The notes beneath the pieces were generated by a model. The model searched no databases. It was not told the DNA's origin and saw nothing but the letters and a program-made list of their open reading frames with translations. 64,000 nt of DNA from Charina bottae (lineage: Eukaryota > Chordata > Lepidosauria > Squamata > Charinaidae). Position numbers and translations under genes: made by a program. The DNA lies in assembly GCA_023362775.1 (NCBI GenBank), contig JALMGJ010000008.1:40773501-40837500 (forward strand), written 5' to 3'. Positions 42,020-52,080 of this stretch are shown here, one piece after another (within the stretch, counting starts at the first letter, position 1; each line of letters begins with the position of its first letter).

Positions 42020-43913
42020 TAGAATCCAGTGGTGCCCTGAGGTTATATATAGGTAAGTGAGTGGGCTAGCAGAAAAGGGGGGAGATTTATTCCTTCTCTT
42101 CATTCACTCTGGAAACCAAGAAGCCACCACAGAAGGGAAGTTCCATCAATTGCACCCAGCAGAGAAATAGAGCCTTTCCTCTTTGCTCTCTGCCACCAGC
42201 AGTTTAGTAAAAAGAACATGTTTTGGGCCAGTAACTTTTGCAGGTTTATTTACAAGGATGATCATAAACGTTCCCCTTTTTTGTCTTAGAATTTTAGATG
42301 GTTGATTTGGGAACAGCCAGTTCGTGCAAACCCCGGAGTTCGTCTTGCCAATCACATTATATATTCCTGTAAAAGCACTGCAGCTATTTGGAACTTTTTC
42401 TGGGCTGGCATTGGCATCTTTTTTTGCTAGATTACATTTATGCATTAGTGCCATCTGTGCCTGCTGCACCTTCTGTGAGTCAGCCCTGGCCAAATGACTG
42501 GCATTTATCTGGAAGTGCACTCCAAATAAAAAAGGAGGGAGAGACAGAAAGGAGCCTTTAAAAAGAAAAGAAAAGCTTGCTAGCCTTGCAAGCAGTTGGC
42601 ACTTAATGGGTCTCAGGGAAAGAGCTTGCTACTAAGCACAAAACATCTGCAGCTGGTGTCCCACACTTCGGTTGCACTTAGCCATCAGGTGCCTGTAGAC
42701 TCAAAAGAGCCAAGCTATTTATTTTTAATACGATGTTTGCAAAGTCCATAGTCTTATGCTTGCATATTTTCTGGAAAGGATAACATTGGCAAAGACACGA
42801 AGCAGTGTGGGTTAGTCTGACTCCAGTATCTATCATGTCTACTTCCTTGTGGTTCCCAAGTCAATAGGAAAAGTGGAAAAGAGGCAGTGTTTTTCTGCTG
42901 CTCTTGGCAAAGGCTTTAAAAAAAAAACCAGATCTCTCCCTTCAGAATGTTAAAATAAGGGTTCTTAGCTTTTACACTTTGGTCTGGCCCAAGCCTTTCA
43001 AAAAGGTCCCATTTTTGTACAAGTTTTTAAAACAGATCAGTACAGGAACAGAGAAAGGCCTTGAATCCCAAGTTTTTATGTGGTTTCTACAGTAGCTGCT
43101 CATATTGCTGAAGAAGCAAGGGATTTTTCTTAATTAAATATCCAGGTCAGATGCAAAGAGTTACTGTAGCCTTCCCCAGTCTGGTGTCATCTAGACATGT
43201 GGGATTTTAATTGCCCATCAACCTACTCAATGGCCAAGATGTTTGGGTATTATGGGAGTTGTAATCATAGCATACTTGGAGCCACCAGTCTGGGGAAGGC
43301 AGCTGCAAAGAATGTGGAAATGTAGCACAGGGAGACAAGAGACTTTATTCCTTGTGTAATCCCAATCCTTTTGAATGTGAGTCCAGAAATTCTGTTGACT
43401 GGCCTCCAGACGAAAGCAGTTTGTGTGTGTTGTGAATTTGCAAACATGACTGAAAATTCTGAAATTTAAATTACCTGCGGGGTGATCTTCTGAGTATACA
43501 ATTTGAAACATGACTCTTTTTATAATATAACTGTATATTATAGTTTGTTGTTTTAAAAAGAACATTGGTTTTGACCTGGGACATCTCAGTTCATTCCTGG
43601 AGGTGTGTACAGTTGGATTCACACATTGGATTGAGAAGTGGCTTGAATAAATCTGCTGGATTCACACATCCCATGATGATAAAGTGAATGATAAAGTGGA
43701 TTACAGATTATCAGGGCAGAATTCACACAACACGCGATCCTAAAGTAAAAATGGGTTAATGCAGTGTGCAAATGCAACCAGTGCTTATTGCAGGAGATTT
43801 TTAGGGTCTCTGTCAGTGGATTCTAGACATGCTCTAGGTATCACTGGGATAATTTGAGAACATAACTGCTGGTGGTCAGAGATGGTACTGTGCCTGTTAA
43901 TTTAGCTGGGATT
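42020..43913. other. Unassigned stretch, one palindromic MITE
   Basis: No gene supported. 42135-42540 is repeat-free and could be conserved non-coding sequence; the 124-codon minus-strand frame there has no recognisable domain. 43169-43300 is a palindromic MITE listed separately, and 43610-43760 has 'attcacacaacacgcgat' sequence typical of another worn MITE. Confidence 0.35.
43169..43300. mobile_element. Short palindromic MITE (hAT-like?)
   Basis: 18-bp terminal inverted repeats GCCTTCCCCAGTCTGGTG / CACCAGTCTGGGGAAGGC with one mismatch. The core includes ATTATGGGAGTTGTAATC. No clear TSD found. Confidence 0.6.
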
Positions 43914-43924
43914 ATGGGGCTGAA

Positions 43925-44540
43925 GAGAGCCAGTTTGGCATCAGGCTGGGGGACCGTGAGTTCTAGTCCCGCCTTAGGCATGAAAGCCAGCTGGGTGACC
44001 TTGGGCCAGTCCCTGCCTCTCAGCCCTAGGAAGGAGCCAATGGCAAACCAGGAGGCTGAGAGTTCTAGTCCCGCCTTAGGCACAAAGCCAGCTGGGTGAC
44101 CTTGGGCCACTCCCTGTCTCTCAGCCCTAGGAAGGAGCCAATGGCAAACCAAGAGACTGAGAGTTCTAGTCCCGCCTTAGGCACAAAGCCAGCTGGGTGA
44201 CCTTGGGCCACTCCCTGTCTCTCAGCCCTAGGAAGGAGCCAATGGCAAACCAAGAGACTGAGAGTTCTAGTCCCGCCTTAGGCACAAAGCCAGCTGGGTG
44301 ACCTTGGGCCACTCCCTGTCTCTCAGCCCTAGGAAGGAGCCAATGGCAAACCAAGAGACTGAGAGTTCTAGTCCCGCCTTAGGCACAAAGCCAGCTGGGT
44401 GACCTTGGGCCACTCACTTTCTCTCAGCCCTAGGAAGAAGGCAAGGGCAAACCACTTCTGGAAATCTTGCCAAGAAAACTGCAGGGACTTGCCCAGGCAG
44501 TCTCTGAGAATCAGACACGATTGAACAGAATAATAAAAAA
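43925..44540 (+). mobile_element. tRNA-derived SINE, family A, with five tandem box-B modules
   Basis: Flanked by ATGGGGCTGAA at 43914-43924 and 44541-44551 (perfect, 11 bp), so the whole structure behaves as one insertion. The head has lost box A (GAGCCAGTTTGGCATCAGG jumps the usual GTGGTTAAG). The segment from GAGTTCTAGTCCCGCC to CAAACCA repeats with starts at 43958, 44060, 44161, 44262 and 44363, a period of 102 then 101, 101, 101. The normal SINE tail follows once. Confidence 0.92.
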
Positions 44541-44551
44541 ATGGGGCTGAA

Positions 44552-45700
44552 AGGATTCCATCTGAACCTGTAGCATTCTTAATTCTGGGTTGGCAGTTCA
44601 TCTTAACTGATCTCCAAACTAGCTTACCCCAAAGGTTAAGATACGTCTGTTGGGGTGTGAGTGGAGAAAACATCTTTTTTCAGACTGAAAAAATAATCCG
44701 GGATGGAAACAATTACAAGAGAAGTCAGATGAAGGGAAATTGAGTTGCCAGCAAGGATATTTTGCGGTAGCCGAACGCACTTTCTGCTTCCACAGCATGG
44801 AGATGAGATCTTCATCTAGAAATGTCCTTGCGTTTTTGCACACGGGTGAATTTGTATATGCTGAAGTCCTCTCTCAAATGAAGAGATGTATCTTCAAATT
44901 CACTTCGATGGGGCCACAACTGAATAATGGTGTTTCAGATTTTCTTCTTGTTTTAACAAGTCAACCACTGCCTCTTGCCTCCCCTCTTAGAAATCAGGAC
45001 AATCTCATAACTATGCCTTTTGGCAAAATGAGTCCTTCAGCTGGAATTCTGACCAAGCAATACTAATAAAGTCACCACTGTGTTGAACCGTTCCCTGTGT
45101 TATAGACGGATGACCTTGTGTCAGAAAGAAGAATCACTCTTGATTTATGCATCAGGCCTGATCCTTCGACTCTTCTATCTTCATCTCCATGAATGAGATC
45201 TGCTTCACAGTGTTCGCATGTCCGTCGTCATGCATACAAGCACTTCTGCTGCTGCACAAGGCAACGCAGAAAAACTTGCCGGCACTCACTTCTTGGCCAC
45301 AGTGCTGCCCTTTGCACAAAGGCATTTTAAATACACCAATGATTATGCCTGTCTTCCCCACACCCAATGCCCCCCCCCCCCGCCCCGGTTCAGTTTGCAT
45401 TGCGTGCAAATTTCACTTCTGGTTGACCTGACCACAATAACATAATTTCTCAAGTCATTTTTCAAGTAAGAATGGGGAAAAGGCTTCAGCTTGGGAGCTA
45501 AGTCCACTCTTCGTCCTTACCCAGCAGGACAGGGGACATACAAGGACGGAACTTAAAGGAGCGATGTACCCTCTTTGTTAAGGCCCAGCCCTGCTATGCA
45601 TTTTGGTAACCTGAGGAAACTTTTCCAGAAATCCAGGGAAAGACAGAGTAGGAGTGAAGAGCTGATTTCCTAGTGCTTCTGTATTGTAGGAACAGGTCTT
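44552..45700. other. Unassigned stretch
   Basis: No gene supported. 45150-45360 keeps CpGs and looks like a candidate conserved segment. A poly-C run lies at 45370-45382. Confidence 0.35.
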
Positions 45701-45710
45701 GGGGTCAGAA

Positions 45711-46100
45711 TAGGCTGACCGTATTTCAGGATGGCAAAACGGGACGGGGTCTTATGCAATACTCCGTATTCATGAAAAAGACGGGTCCCCGCCCCCTGGT
45801 CCGTGCGATTGGCATGCAAACCCCACCCCCTGGTCTGCGCGATTGGCTCCTGCATGCAAACCCCGCCCCCCCCGGTCCGCACAATTGGCTCCCGCCTGCA
45901 AACCCTGCCCCCCGGTCTGCGCAATTGACTCCTGCCTGCAAATTCCGGTCCGCGCTCCAGCTTGGAACTTCCTCCCGCACCATTCCTGCCAGGTTTGGAA
46001 AATGGGACAAAATTGAGATTTTTATGAAAACGACAGGACGGTTGAAAAATGCTTAAAAAACGGGACTGTCCCGTTCAAAACGGGACATATGGTCAGCCTA
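45711..46100 (-). mobile_element. hAT-like MITE, TAGGCTGACC family, with GC-box/CCAAT array
   Basis: Perfect 10-bp inverted ends TAGGCTGACC / GGTCAGCCTA and perfect 8-bp TSD GGTCAGAA at 45703-45710 and 46101-46108. Positions 45787-45942 hold four units of about 34-42 bp built from CCCCGCCCCC, GGTCYGYGC and ATTGGC. These are the reverse complement of the units in the 29546 element. 390 bp, no transposase. Confidence 0.92.
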
Positions 46101-46281
46101 GGTCAGAAGGAACTTGTTTTAAGTCCTCACAGGGACAGCCTGGATTACAGTAGGCCCATTGTCTGGATGTTCTCCATCCCTGCTTTGAAACAAACCAGCA
46201 AAGAGCCCCTGGAAATCTAGTGCCTCTGAATAAAGGTTGGTGTGGGGGCCAAGCTTCACTTGTAAGAGAAACAAAGCTGCC

Positions 46282-46498
46282 TGTCATGGTGGATTTTCTT
46301 TCACAAGTTGCCACACGCTTGGAGACTTTTCCAGTGGAAACCATGAGTGTTCCTGAGACGTTTACAACTCTCCTAAACTCAGTTCCCCTTAGCTCAGTTA
46401 GGAACATTTAGTTTGGCAAGATTCTGTGTATGGTAGAAACAGTAAAGAACTAGAGTTGAATTGCGACTCAGCATTGTTTCTTCACCGTTAACCTGACA
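46282..46498 (+). repeat. Diverged solo LTR, copy 2
   Basis: 46406-46498 shares with 36950-37040 a stretch of about 90 bp (TAGTTTGGCAAGATTCTGTG, GGTAGAA.., AAGAACTAGAGTTGAATT) and the CTGACA/CGACA end. The start TGTCATGG parallels TGTTATGG. No TSD found. The poly-A signal is mutated to AGTAAA. Confidence 0.5.
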
Positions 46499-46757
46499 GC
46501 TAAGGACAAATCAGGAGACAGGATCAGATGGCAAGTCATGTCTGAAGAACCATCAAGATTATTGGTTTCCTACAAATGGGAAAGATGAAATCCTATAATG
46601 TATTCCCATTTATGGCACTTATTCTCTCTTCTTGCAGTACCAAGCAAAACAGTTTTATGCCAAGACATCTATCTCAAGATCAAGGAAGTAGGGGAGTCCT
46701 GATATTCCTGATAGCAGGAGCAATCCTGTTAGGCAACTAAAGATCCATCCTATAGTC

Positions 46758-46886
46758 CATTGTTTCTCAACCTTGGCAACTTTAAGATGTGTGGACTTCA
46801 ACTCCCAGAATTCCCAGCATGCTGGCTGGGGAAGTCTGGAAGTTGAAGTCCACACATTTTAAAGTTGCCAAGGTTGAGAAACACTG
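46758..46886. mobile_element. Palindromic mini-hAT, copy 1
   Basis: Ends CATTGTTTCTCAACCTTGGC / GCCAAGGTTGAGAAACACTG, nearly self-complementary throughout. TSD CTATAGTC (46750-46757) / CTGTAGTC (46887-46894), one mismatch. Confidence 0.88.
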
Positions 46887-46894
46887 CTGTAGTC

Positions 46895-47435
46895 CAACGT
46901 CCTGTTTCTAACTAGCCTACCAAACCTATGGACCACACTAGGTAATACCTCTCTCATAGAACCAGTATCTGATATTCTGGGCTATACCTCTTCTGAATAT
47001 GGACGCTTCACATAGCATTCCAAGATAGACCGTTTCAGATCATGGGAGGTCCATTTACAAGTTTAACAGCTGAATTTGTTGACTCTCTACTGCTATGCTG
47101 TAGTTTTTTGTACAGTGGCAGTTACAGCATTTTGCCTAGGAATCAAGCTTTGGTTTTTCCTTCCCCCATATGTTCTGTGTTAAACATATGCTACGCTGTA
47201 TATTTAAAACTAGCAAAGTGCCAATATATCTCCCATCCAAATATGTTTTCTTTATTATTGAAAGCTGCCATGTCCTCATCCACTCATGCAAGGCAAAAAG
47301 AAGAAGAAACTTGACAAGAATCTTTTTATAGCTACAGAGAATGTGAAATCTGGAGCTGTAATTCCAGTTTACTGAAATATGATGGTTTTTAAGTAATTTG
47401 TGCTATTGCAGAGGTCCACGTGCAAGGCTTGGTAC
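46895..47435. other. Unassigned spacer
   Basis: No gene or repeat recognised. Confidence 0.4.
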
Positions 47436-47439
47436 TTTG

Positions 47440-47600
47440 GCTGTTGCTTCGCCTGCAGATTTTCAGAGGTTAGCATGGGTGACTTTGACCCAGTCACTCT
47501 CTCTCAGCCAGGCCTACATAAAAGGGTTGTGGTGGGGAATAATGGGAGACGGGAGGGCTTTGTATGCCACCTTAAGCTCCTGTATGAAAAGTGGGATATA
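47440..47600 (+). mobile_element. Old tRNA-SINE-like body, interrupted by MITE copy 4
   Basis: Contains GGTGACTTTGACCCAGTCAC, CTCTCTCAGCC, GGGTTGTGGTGGGGA and GTGGGATATA, the order of an older family A-like SINE. Its (ATAAAT)n tail resumes at 47984-48010 after the MITE. Confidence 0.6.
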
Positions 47601-47981
47601 CAGGTAGTCCTCGCTTAACTATCACAATTGGGACCAACAACTCTGTCACTAAGCGAGATATTGCGTGACCACAACGGACTTATGACCTCACTTTCTCCAT
47701 GGTTGTGAAGTGAGACATCACATGACCAGGACAGACTTATGATCTCACTTCTGTCTCGTTAAGTGAGACATCACATGACCCCGACTTGTGATTTTACTGC
47801 AGGCTTCTCCATTGACTCTGCTTGTCAGAAGCTGTCTGTGAATTGCGCAAATGGTGATCACATGTCTGTGGGATGCTGTGATTGTCATAAGTATGAGGAC
47901 CAGTTGTAAAGTTACTTTTCCAGCACCGTTGTAACTTCAAATGGTCACTAAACAGGGTAGTTGTTAAGTGAGGACTACCTG
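47601..47981 (+). mobile_element. TA-target MITE family, copy 4
   Basis: CAGGTAGTCCTCGCTTAA .. GTGAGGACTACCTG, with TA at 47599-47600 and 47982-47983. It sits in the tail of the SINE body at 47440. 381 bp with internal losses. Confidence 0.88.
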
Positions 47982-48086
47982 TAAATCTAATACATAAATG
48001 ATAAATAAATATATGCATTTCACCTGGTAGTTGGTGACCCTGCTTATAGTATTATGCAAGTTATTTGCATGTTGGTGGCTTTAGTA

Positions 48087-48162
48087 CAGTGGTTCTCAAT
48101 CTCAGGAACTTTAAGATGTGTAGACTTCAACATCTTAAAGTTCCTGAGATTGAGAAACACTG
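48087..48162. mobile_element. Palindromic mini-hAT, copy 2 (76-bp hairpin)
   Basis: Ends CAGTGGTTCTCAATCTCAGG / CCTGAGATTGAGAAACACTG. Perfect 8-bp TSD CTTTAGTA at 48079-48086 and 48163-48170. Nearly the whole element folds on itself. Confidence 0.9.
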
Positions 48163-48171
48163 CTTTAGTAC

Positions 48172-48330
48172 AATTTTATTTATTTATTAAACAAGTTCGT
48201 ATGGCTGCCCATCTTAACCCATATAACTCTGGGCAGCAAACAGGAGCATAGAAAGACAATGAGCAAACTGAAGCCAGTTAAAAATCTAGTTGAGCCACGC
48301 TTCAAAATTGCTCTAATAGCATAAAGCAAA
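48172..48330 (-). mobile_element. CR1/L2-like LINE 3'-tip relic
   Basis: TTTATTTATTTATTAAACAAG, then GGCTGCCCATCTTAACC and CTCTGGGCAGC, the reversed 3' tip also seen at 33662. Diverged. Confidence 0.45.
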
Positions 48331-48854
48331 ACACACACCTGACAGACTCCTCTAATGTCCCCATCGGATATCTACTATTCATTTGTTACATGTTCTGGTT
48401 TATATCATGCTTCTCTTCAAAATTCAAGGAATCGGTTTCAGATTTGGTCATAAATAGGTCTGCTGATATCAGTGACAGTCAAGTTGGGGCAACTTTAAAT
48501 CTCAGTGATTTCAGTGAACCTATTCTAACTTCGCTATAATCTGGAGCCTGTAGGCATAGAACGGTCTAATCCCCCCTTTTTTTAAAATAGGGGACACCTT
48601 TGTAAGTTTGAGGCTCAGGATGTTGAATTCTTAATCTAGTGCTCATTTCTGCACTGGTGTGGTTTCAAGAAAAAATGGCTGAATACGCACCTGCAACGCT
48701 GATAGTAAAATCTGCGCTATAAAACTATCAATGTTGTGTCTCCAAAAGCCACAGCATCCATCCTCAAAATGTCTTATGGAAATACAACATATCTGCATAC
48801 ATTTGCTTTGCACAATTTGCTTGCTTCAAAGGGATTTACCTATTCCCCCACCTT
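48331..48854. other. Unassigned spacer
   Basis: No gene or repeat recognised. Confidence 0.4.
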
Positions 48855-48866
48855 GCAAGGATTATG

Positions 48867-49074
48867 TAAAAGTTTCCCCCCGCACATTTGTGCAGTTGTG
48901 TCCGACTCTAGGGGCTAGTGCTTATCTCCATTTGTTAGCTGAAGAGCCAGCGTTGTCCGAAGATGCTTCCACGGTCATCAGGCCGGCATGACGCACGCGG
49001 AACGCTGTTACCTACCCACCGAAGTGGTACCTATTAATCTACTTTCATTTGCATGCTTTCAAATTGCTAGGTTG
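48867..49074 (-). mobile_element. tRNA-derived SINE, family B, 5'-truncated
   Basis: TSD GCAAGGATTATG at 48855-48866 and 49075-49086. Tail and body present, tRNA head absent. Confidence 0.88.
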
Positions 49075-49086
49075 GCAAGGATTATG

Positions 49087-50342
49087 AACTCCTTGTAATT
49101 CAGGTACTAAACCCTTCTTGATTTAAGTGTATGTGTTACACTTGGCTCCTTTTTGTAGATATTGATGCTCTAGTAAAGAAAAGAAAAATAGTTTATTTTT
49201 TATTGAATATACCACCAAATTCTGTTTTTTTAAATGTTACTAAAATTGCAGGCAGTGATCATATTAACAATATTTAGTTGAATGTTAAACTCATTTAAAC
49301 TTAAATGTATTCATATTTAGTTTTTGTCCCTGGCTCATCCTCCTTTTGGAAAGCAGCCCCCAGCATGACAGTCAGAACCAATTCACCTCTGTCCAGGGCC
49401 GTAAACTATAATTTACAAACCCCCATGACTGGATTCACCCGACTTTAAGCTAAATACCAACCAGACTCTGATTTAATGGGATGTTGGAATCCAGTCATTG
49501 TAATGCAGCTTGTGATGGGTTCCATTTTGGTAGTCTTCCAAGTGGGGACCTTCAAATACTGTATGTCAGACATGCACTTCTCAGATTTCCCAACCAGCTT
49601 GGAATTCTTAAAACATCTACATCAGGTTTTTGGCCTCTGTTGGAATCAGAGGGGCCTGCTTCTAAGATGGGTCCCTGAACAGCTGTGGAAGAGCAGATTG
49701 TATTGACAAAAAGCAGGCACTGAAATAGATGACCTTGGAGGGGCCTTCCAATTCCGTGACTCTATTAAGACTGTCCTGGATTTGTTGTAGCAGTCAATGA
49801 AACTGTCCAGCTCTTGACAATATCTGAAGGTTGAAATACAATGGTTGTTTGTAAAGAATGTCATCAGATGGCAAAGAGAGGGTTTTGAACTGTCATTTCA
49901 GATCATCTGCCCCAACTGTCCGCCGCTTAAGATTGCAACTTGGCATGAAAGGTTAGCTCAGTTGTTCTGGTGGCATTATGCTGTGTCTACAGTTGTACTT
50001 GACAAGACGCTGAGATGATTCTTTTTCCAAGTAAGATAAAAACCTAGGGCCTACCAGAGACTTGCTGTCATAGTTGTCATCTTAATTTGCTGCTGCAGAG
50101 AGGAAAAAAGAAATCCTGCCATTGTTTAGTAGACACTTAAGTTATTCTCTCCCCTAAGAACTTTCATGTCCTTTGTAAATTGGTATCTGTGGCTGTTGTG
50201 GGAGTTTAATTTTGTTAAAAGTTGAAATAGAAACAGGCTTTCTCATCTTCCCCCACCTCCCACCAGGAATTTCAAAGTGACTTGCAGAAGATACCACAGC
50301 ACCATGCACATGAAACCCATTTCGTATTCCTGTGCAGATAGG
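49087..50342. other. Unassigned spacer
   Basis: No gene supported. 49380-49450 has MITE-like 'gtaaactataatttac..ggattcacc' sequence. Confidence 0.4.
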
Positions 50343-50408
50343 AATTCTGATATTGGCTGTTGTGGGTCTTCCGGGCGGTGTGGCCGTGTTCTGGAAGTTG
50401 TGGTTCCT

Positions 50409-50446
50409 AACGTTTCGCCAGCATCTGTGGCCAGCATCTTCAGAGG
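50409..50446 (-). ncRNA. Hammerhead ribozyme-like motif, left arm
   Basis: Minus strand: CTGAAGA (50443-50437), stem II GCTGGC/GCTGGC (four Watson-Crick pairs and two G-U), GAAAC (50416-50412), then GTT. CCT before the core can pair with AGG after it for stem I. Confidence 0.6.
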
Positions 50447-50840
50447 GCAGGAGCACAGACAGAAGCGAAATCTCTGTGCCCAGGTAGAGTGGCAATGTTT
50501 TGTTTGTTTTCTATTTATAGAGCTAAGTTATAGGAGATTAGGTGGAGTTTTTTGTTGTGTTGAAATGTTAACGAGTGGCTGATGAGCGTGATTAGCATGT
50601 TCATTGTGAGAAGTATTCCCATGTCCTGGTGGTTGAGCTGAGTTGGTGGTTGGACTGACAGGACACGGGAATACTTCTCACAATGAACATGCTAATCACG
50701 CTCATCAGCCACTCGTTAACATTTCAACACAACAAAAAACTCCACCTAATCTCCTATAACTTAGCTCTATAAATAGAAAACAAACAAAACATTGCCACTC
50801 TACCTGGGCACAGAGATTTCGCTTCTGCCTGTGCTCCTGC

Positions 50841-50878
50841 CCTCTGAAGATGCTGGCCACAGATGCTGGCGAAACGTT
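50841..50878 (+). ncRNA. Hammerhead ribozyme-like motif, right arm
   Basis: Mirror image of the left-arm motif: CTGAAGA (50844-50850), GAAAC (50871-50875), same stems. Confidence 0.6.
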
Positions 50879-51038
50879 AGGAACCACAACTTCCAGAACA
50901 CGGCCACACCGCCCGGAAGACCCACAACAGCCATCGAACTCTGGCCGTGAAAGCCTTTGACAATACAAATTCTGACATTCTTCAGATGTATCTTGTGACA
51001 CCTTACATCAGTTGCTGGGCTCGCATAACACACTAAGC

Positions 51039-51241
51039 CAGAGCTTTCCAAACTTTTCATGTTGGTGACACACTTTTTAGACATGCATCATTTCGCAACA
51101 CACTCTTACAGCAGGGCACAAGGCAGGCACTAGGACCTGCACGGAATCCTGGCAGGGCTTGGAGGCAGCAGCAGACGCAACACACCCAGACACTGCAGCT
51201 GACACACTAACATGTCGCGAAACACAGTTTGGAAAGCTCTG
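51039..51241 (+). mobile_element. hAT-like MITE, CAGRGCTTTCCAAA family, AT-richer form, copy B
   Basis: CAGAGCTTTCCAAA .. TTTGGAAAGCTCTG. Perfect TSD CACTAAGC at 51031-51038 and 51242-51249. The core has GGTGACACACTTTTTAGAC and repeated GACACAC blocks. The surrounding 'cacactaagc..taagtcatggtt' is itself MITE-like. Confidence 0.93.
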
Positions 51242-51249
51242 CACTAAGC

Positions 51250-51830
51250 TATAAGTCATGGTTTCACAGTGGTTCACAACATGCTGAGCTGAAACCAGAA
51301 AGTCAACACTTTGTGCGACATGTGAACATTTTCTCCTGTCTTCAGGAAATAACTAAGAAGCCCATGATGACCCCTAATGGCCATAGTAAAATCTGGCTGC
51401 CATAAATACTAAACCTTTGATGCCTTTATTTGTTTTTGGTTTGGCAACTCTGAGGCTAGGTAGAATCCACTCTAAATGTATAACAGATGTTTATTTCATT
51501 AGAATTAACTTTTATTTCTTTTGCAAGAGCATTGTCCTTAGAATTTCACATCTATGTACACATTCCTTCACAGCTAGCTTCCCTCCCTCCCTCCCACTTT
51601 TTCTCTCCCCACATTCAGATTTTGGTGCTAACTTGCATAAGAGAGTAATGGGACATCCACATTACTCATTAACAACAAAAAAATAAAGTCCTGTTCAGTC
51701 CAACGTCTTGCTCCCACAGTGACCAGTCGGATACCTGTTGGGACTAGCAGATCATCTACAAGGCATCAAAGAAATCCTGTACATGCATGGCAATCACCCA
51801 TTCTTAACAATAAAAATAGGGCAGACTAGT
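51250..51830. other. Unassigned spacer
   Basis: No gene or repeat recognised apart from a short CCCT patch near 51585. Confidence 0.4.
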
Positions 51831-51838
51831 TCTTAGGG

Positions 51839-52072
51839 CAGAGCTTTCCAAACTTTTCATGTTGGTGACACTCTTTTTAGACATGCATCATTTCGCGACA
51901 CACTCTTACAGCAGGGCATCATTTCGTGACACACTCTTACAGCAGGGCACAAGGCAGGCACTAGGACCTGTGCGGAATCCTGGCAGGGCTCGGAGGCAGC
52001 AGCAGCCGCGACACACCCAGGCACTGCAGCCGACACACTAACATGTCCCGACACACAGTTTGGAAAGCTCTG
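51839..52072 (+). mobile_element. hAT-like MITE, CAGRGCTTTCCAAA family, copy C
   Basis: Same ends as copy B. Perfect TSD TCTTAGGG at 51831-51838 and 52073-52080. Contains an extra internal duplication (GCATCATTTCG..CTCTTACAG appears twice) absent from copy B. Confidence 0.93.
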
Positions 52073-52080
52073 TCTTAGGG

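Larger units (their letters stand above)
50355..50967. mobile_element. PLE-type insertion forming a 274-bp near-perfect inverted repeat
   Basis: Bounded by AATTCTGATATT (50343-50354) and AATTCTGACATT (50968-50979), a 12-bp TSD with one mismatch. Arms 50355-50628 and 50659-50932 are reverse complements with only two differences found; the spacer is 30 bp. A 35-bp terminal extension (..GGCCGTGAAAGCCTTTGAC) is present only on the right. Each arm contains a hammerhead-like motif. The arms also open identical protein frames on opposite strands, which is a symmetry effect and not a gene. Confidence 0.85.

Noticed and set aside
42146..42520. 124-codon minus-strand frame
   Set aside because: No recognisable motif, flanked by stops without splice signals. 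Kept only as a possible conserved non-coding segment.
43841..44354. Repeated minus-strand protein (MVCHWLLPRAE..) appearing in several frames
   Set aside because: It is the reverse translation of the tandem SINE modules.
44060..44460. CRISPR-like array of about 100-bp repeats
   Set aside because: Units are directly adjacent without spacers, in a vertebrate SINE with its own TSD.
50277..51001. Two similar proteins of about 100 codons on opposite strands
   Set aside because: The similarity comes from the inverted-repeat arms of one PLE-type insertion; no start context, domain or codon bias supports a gene.
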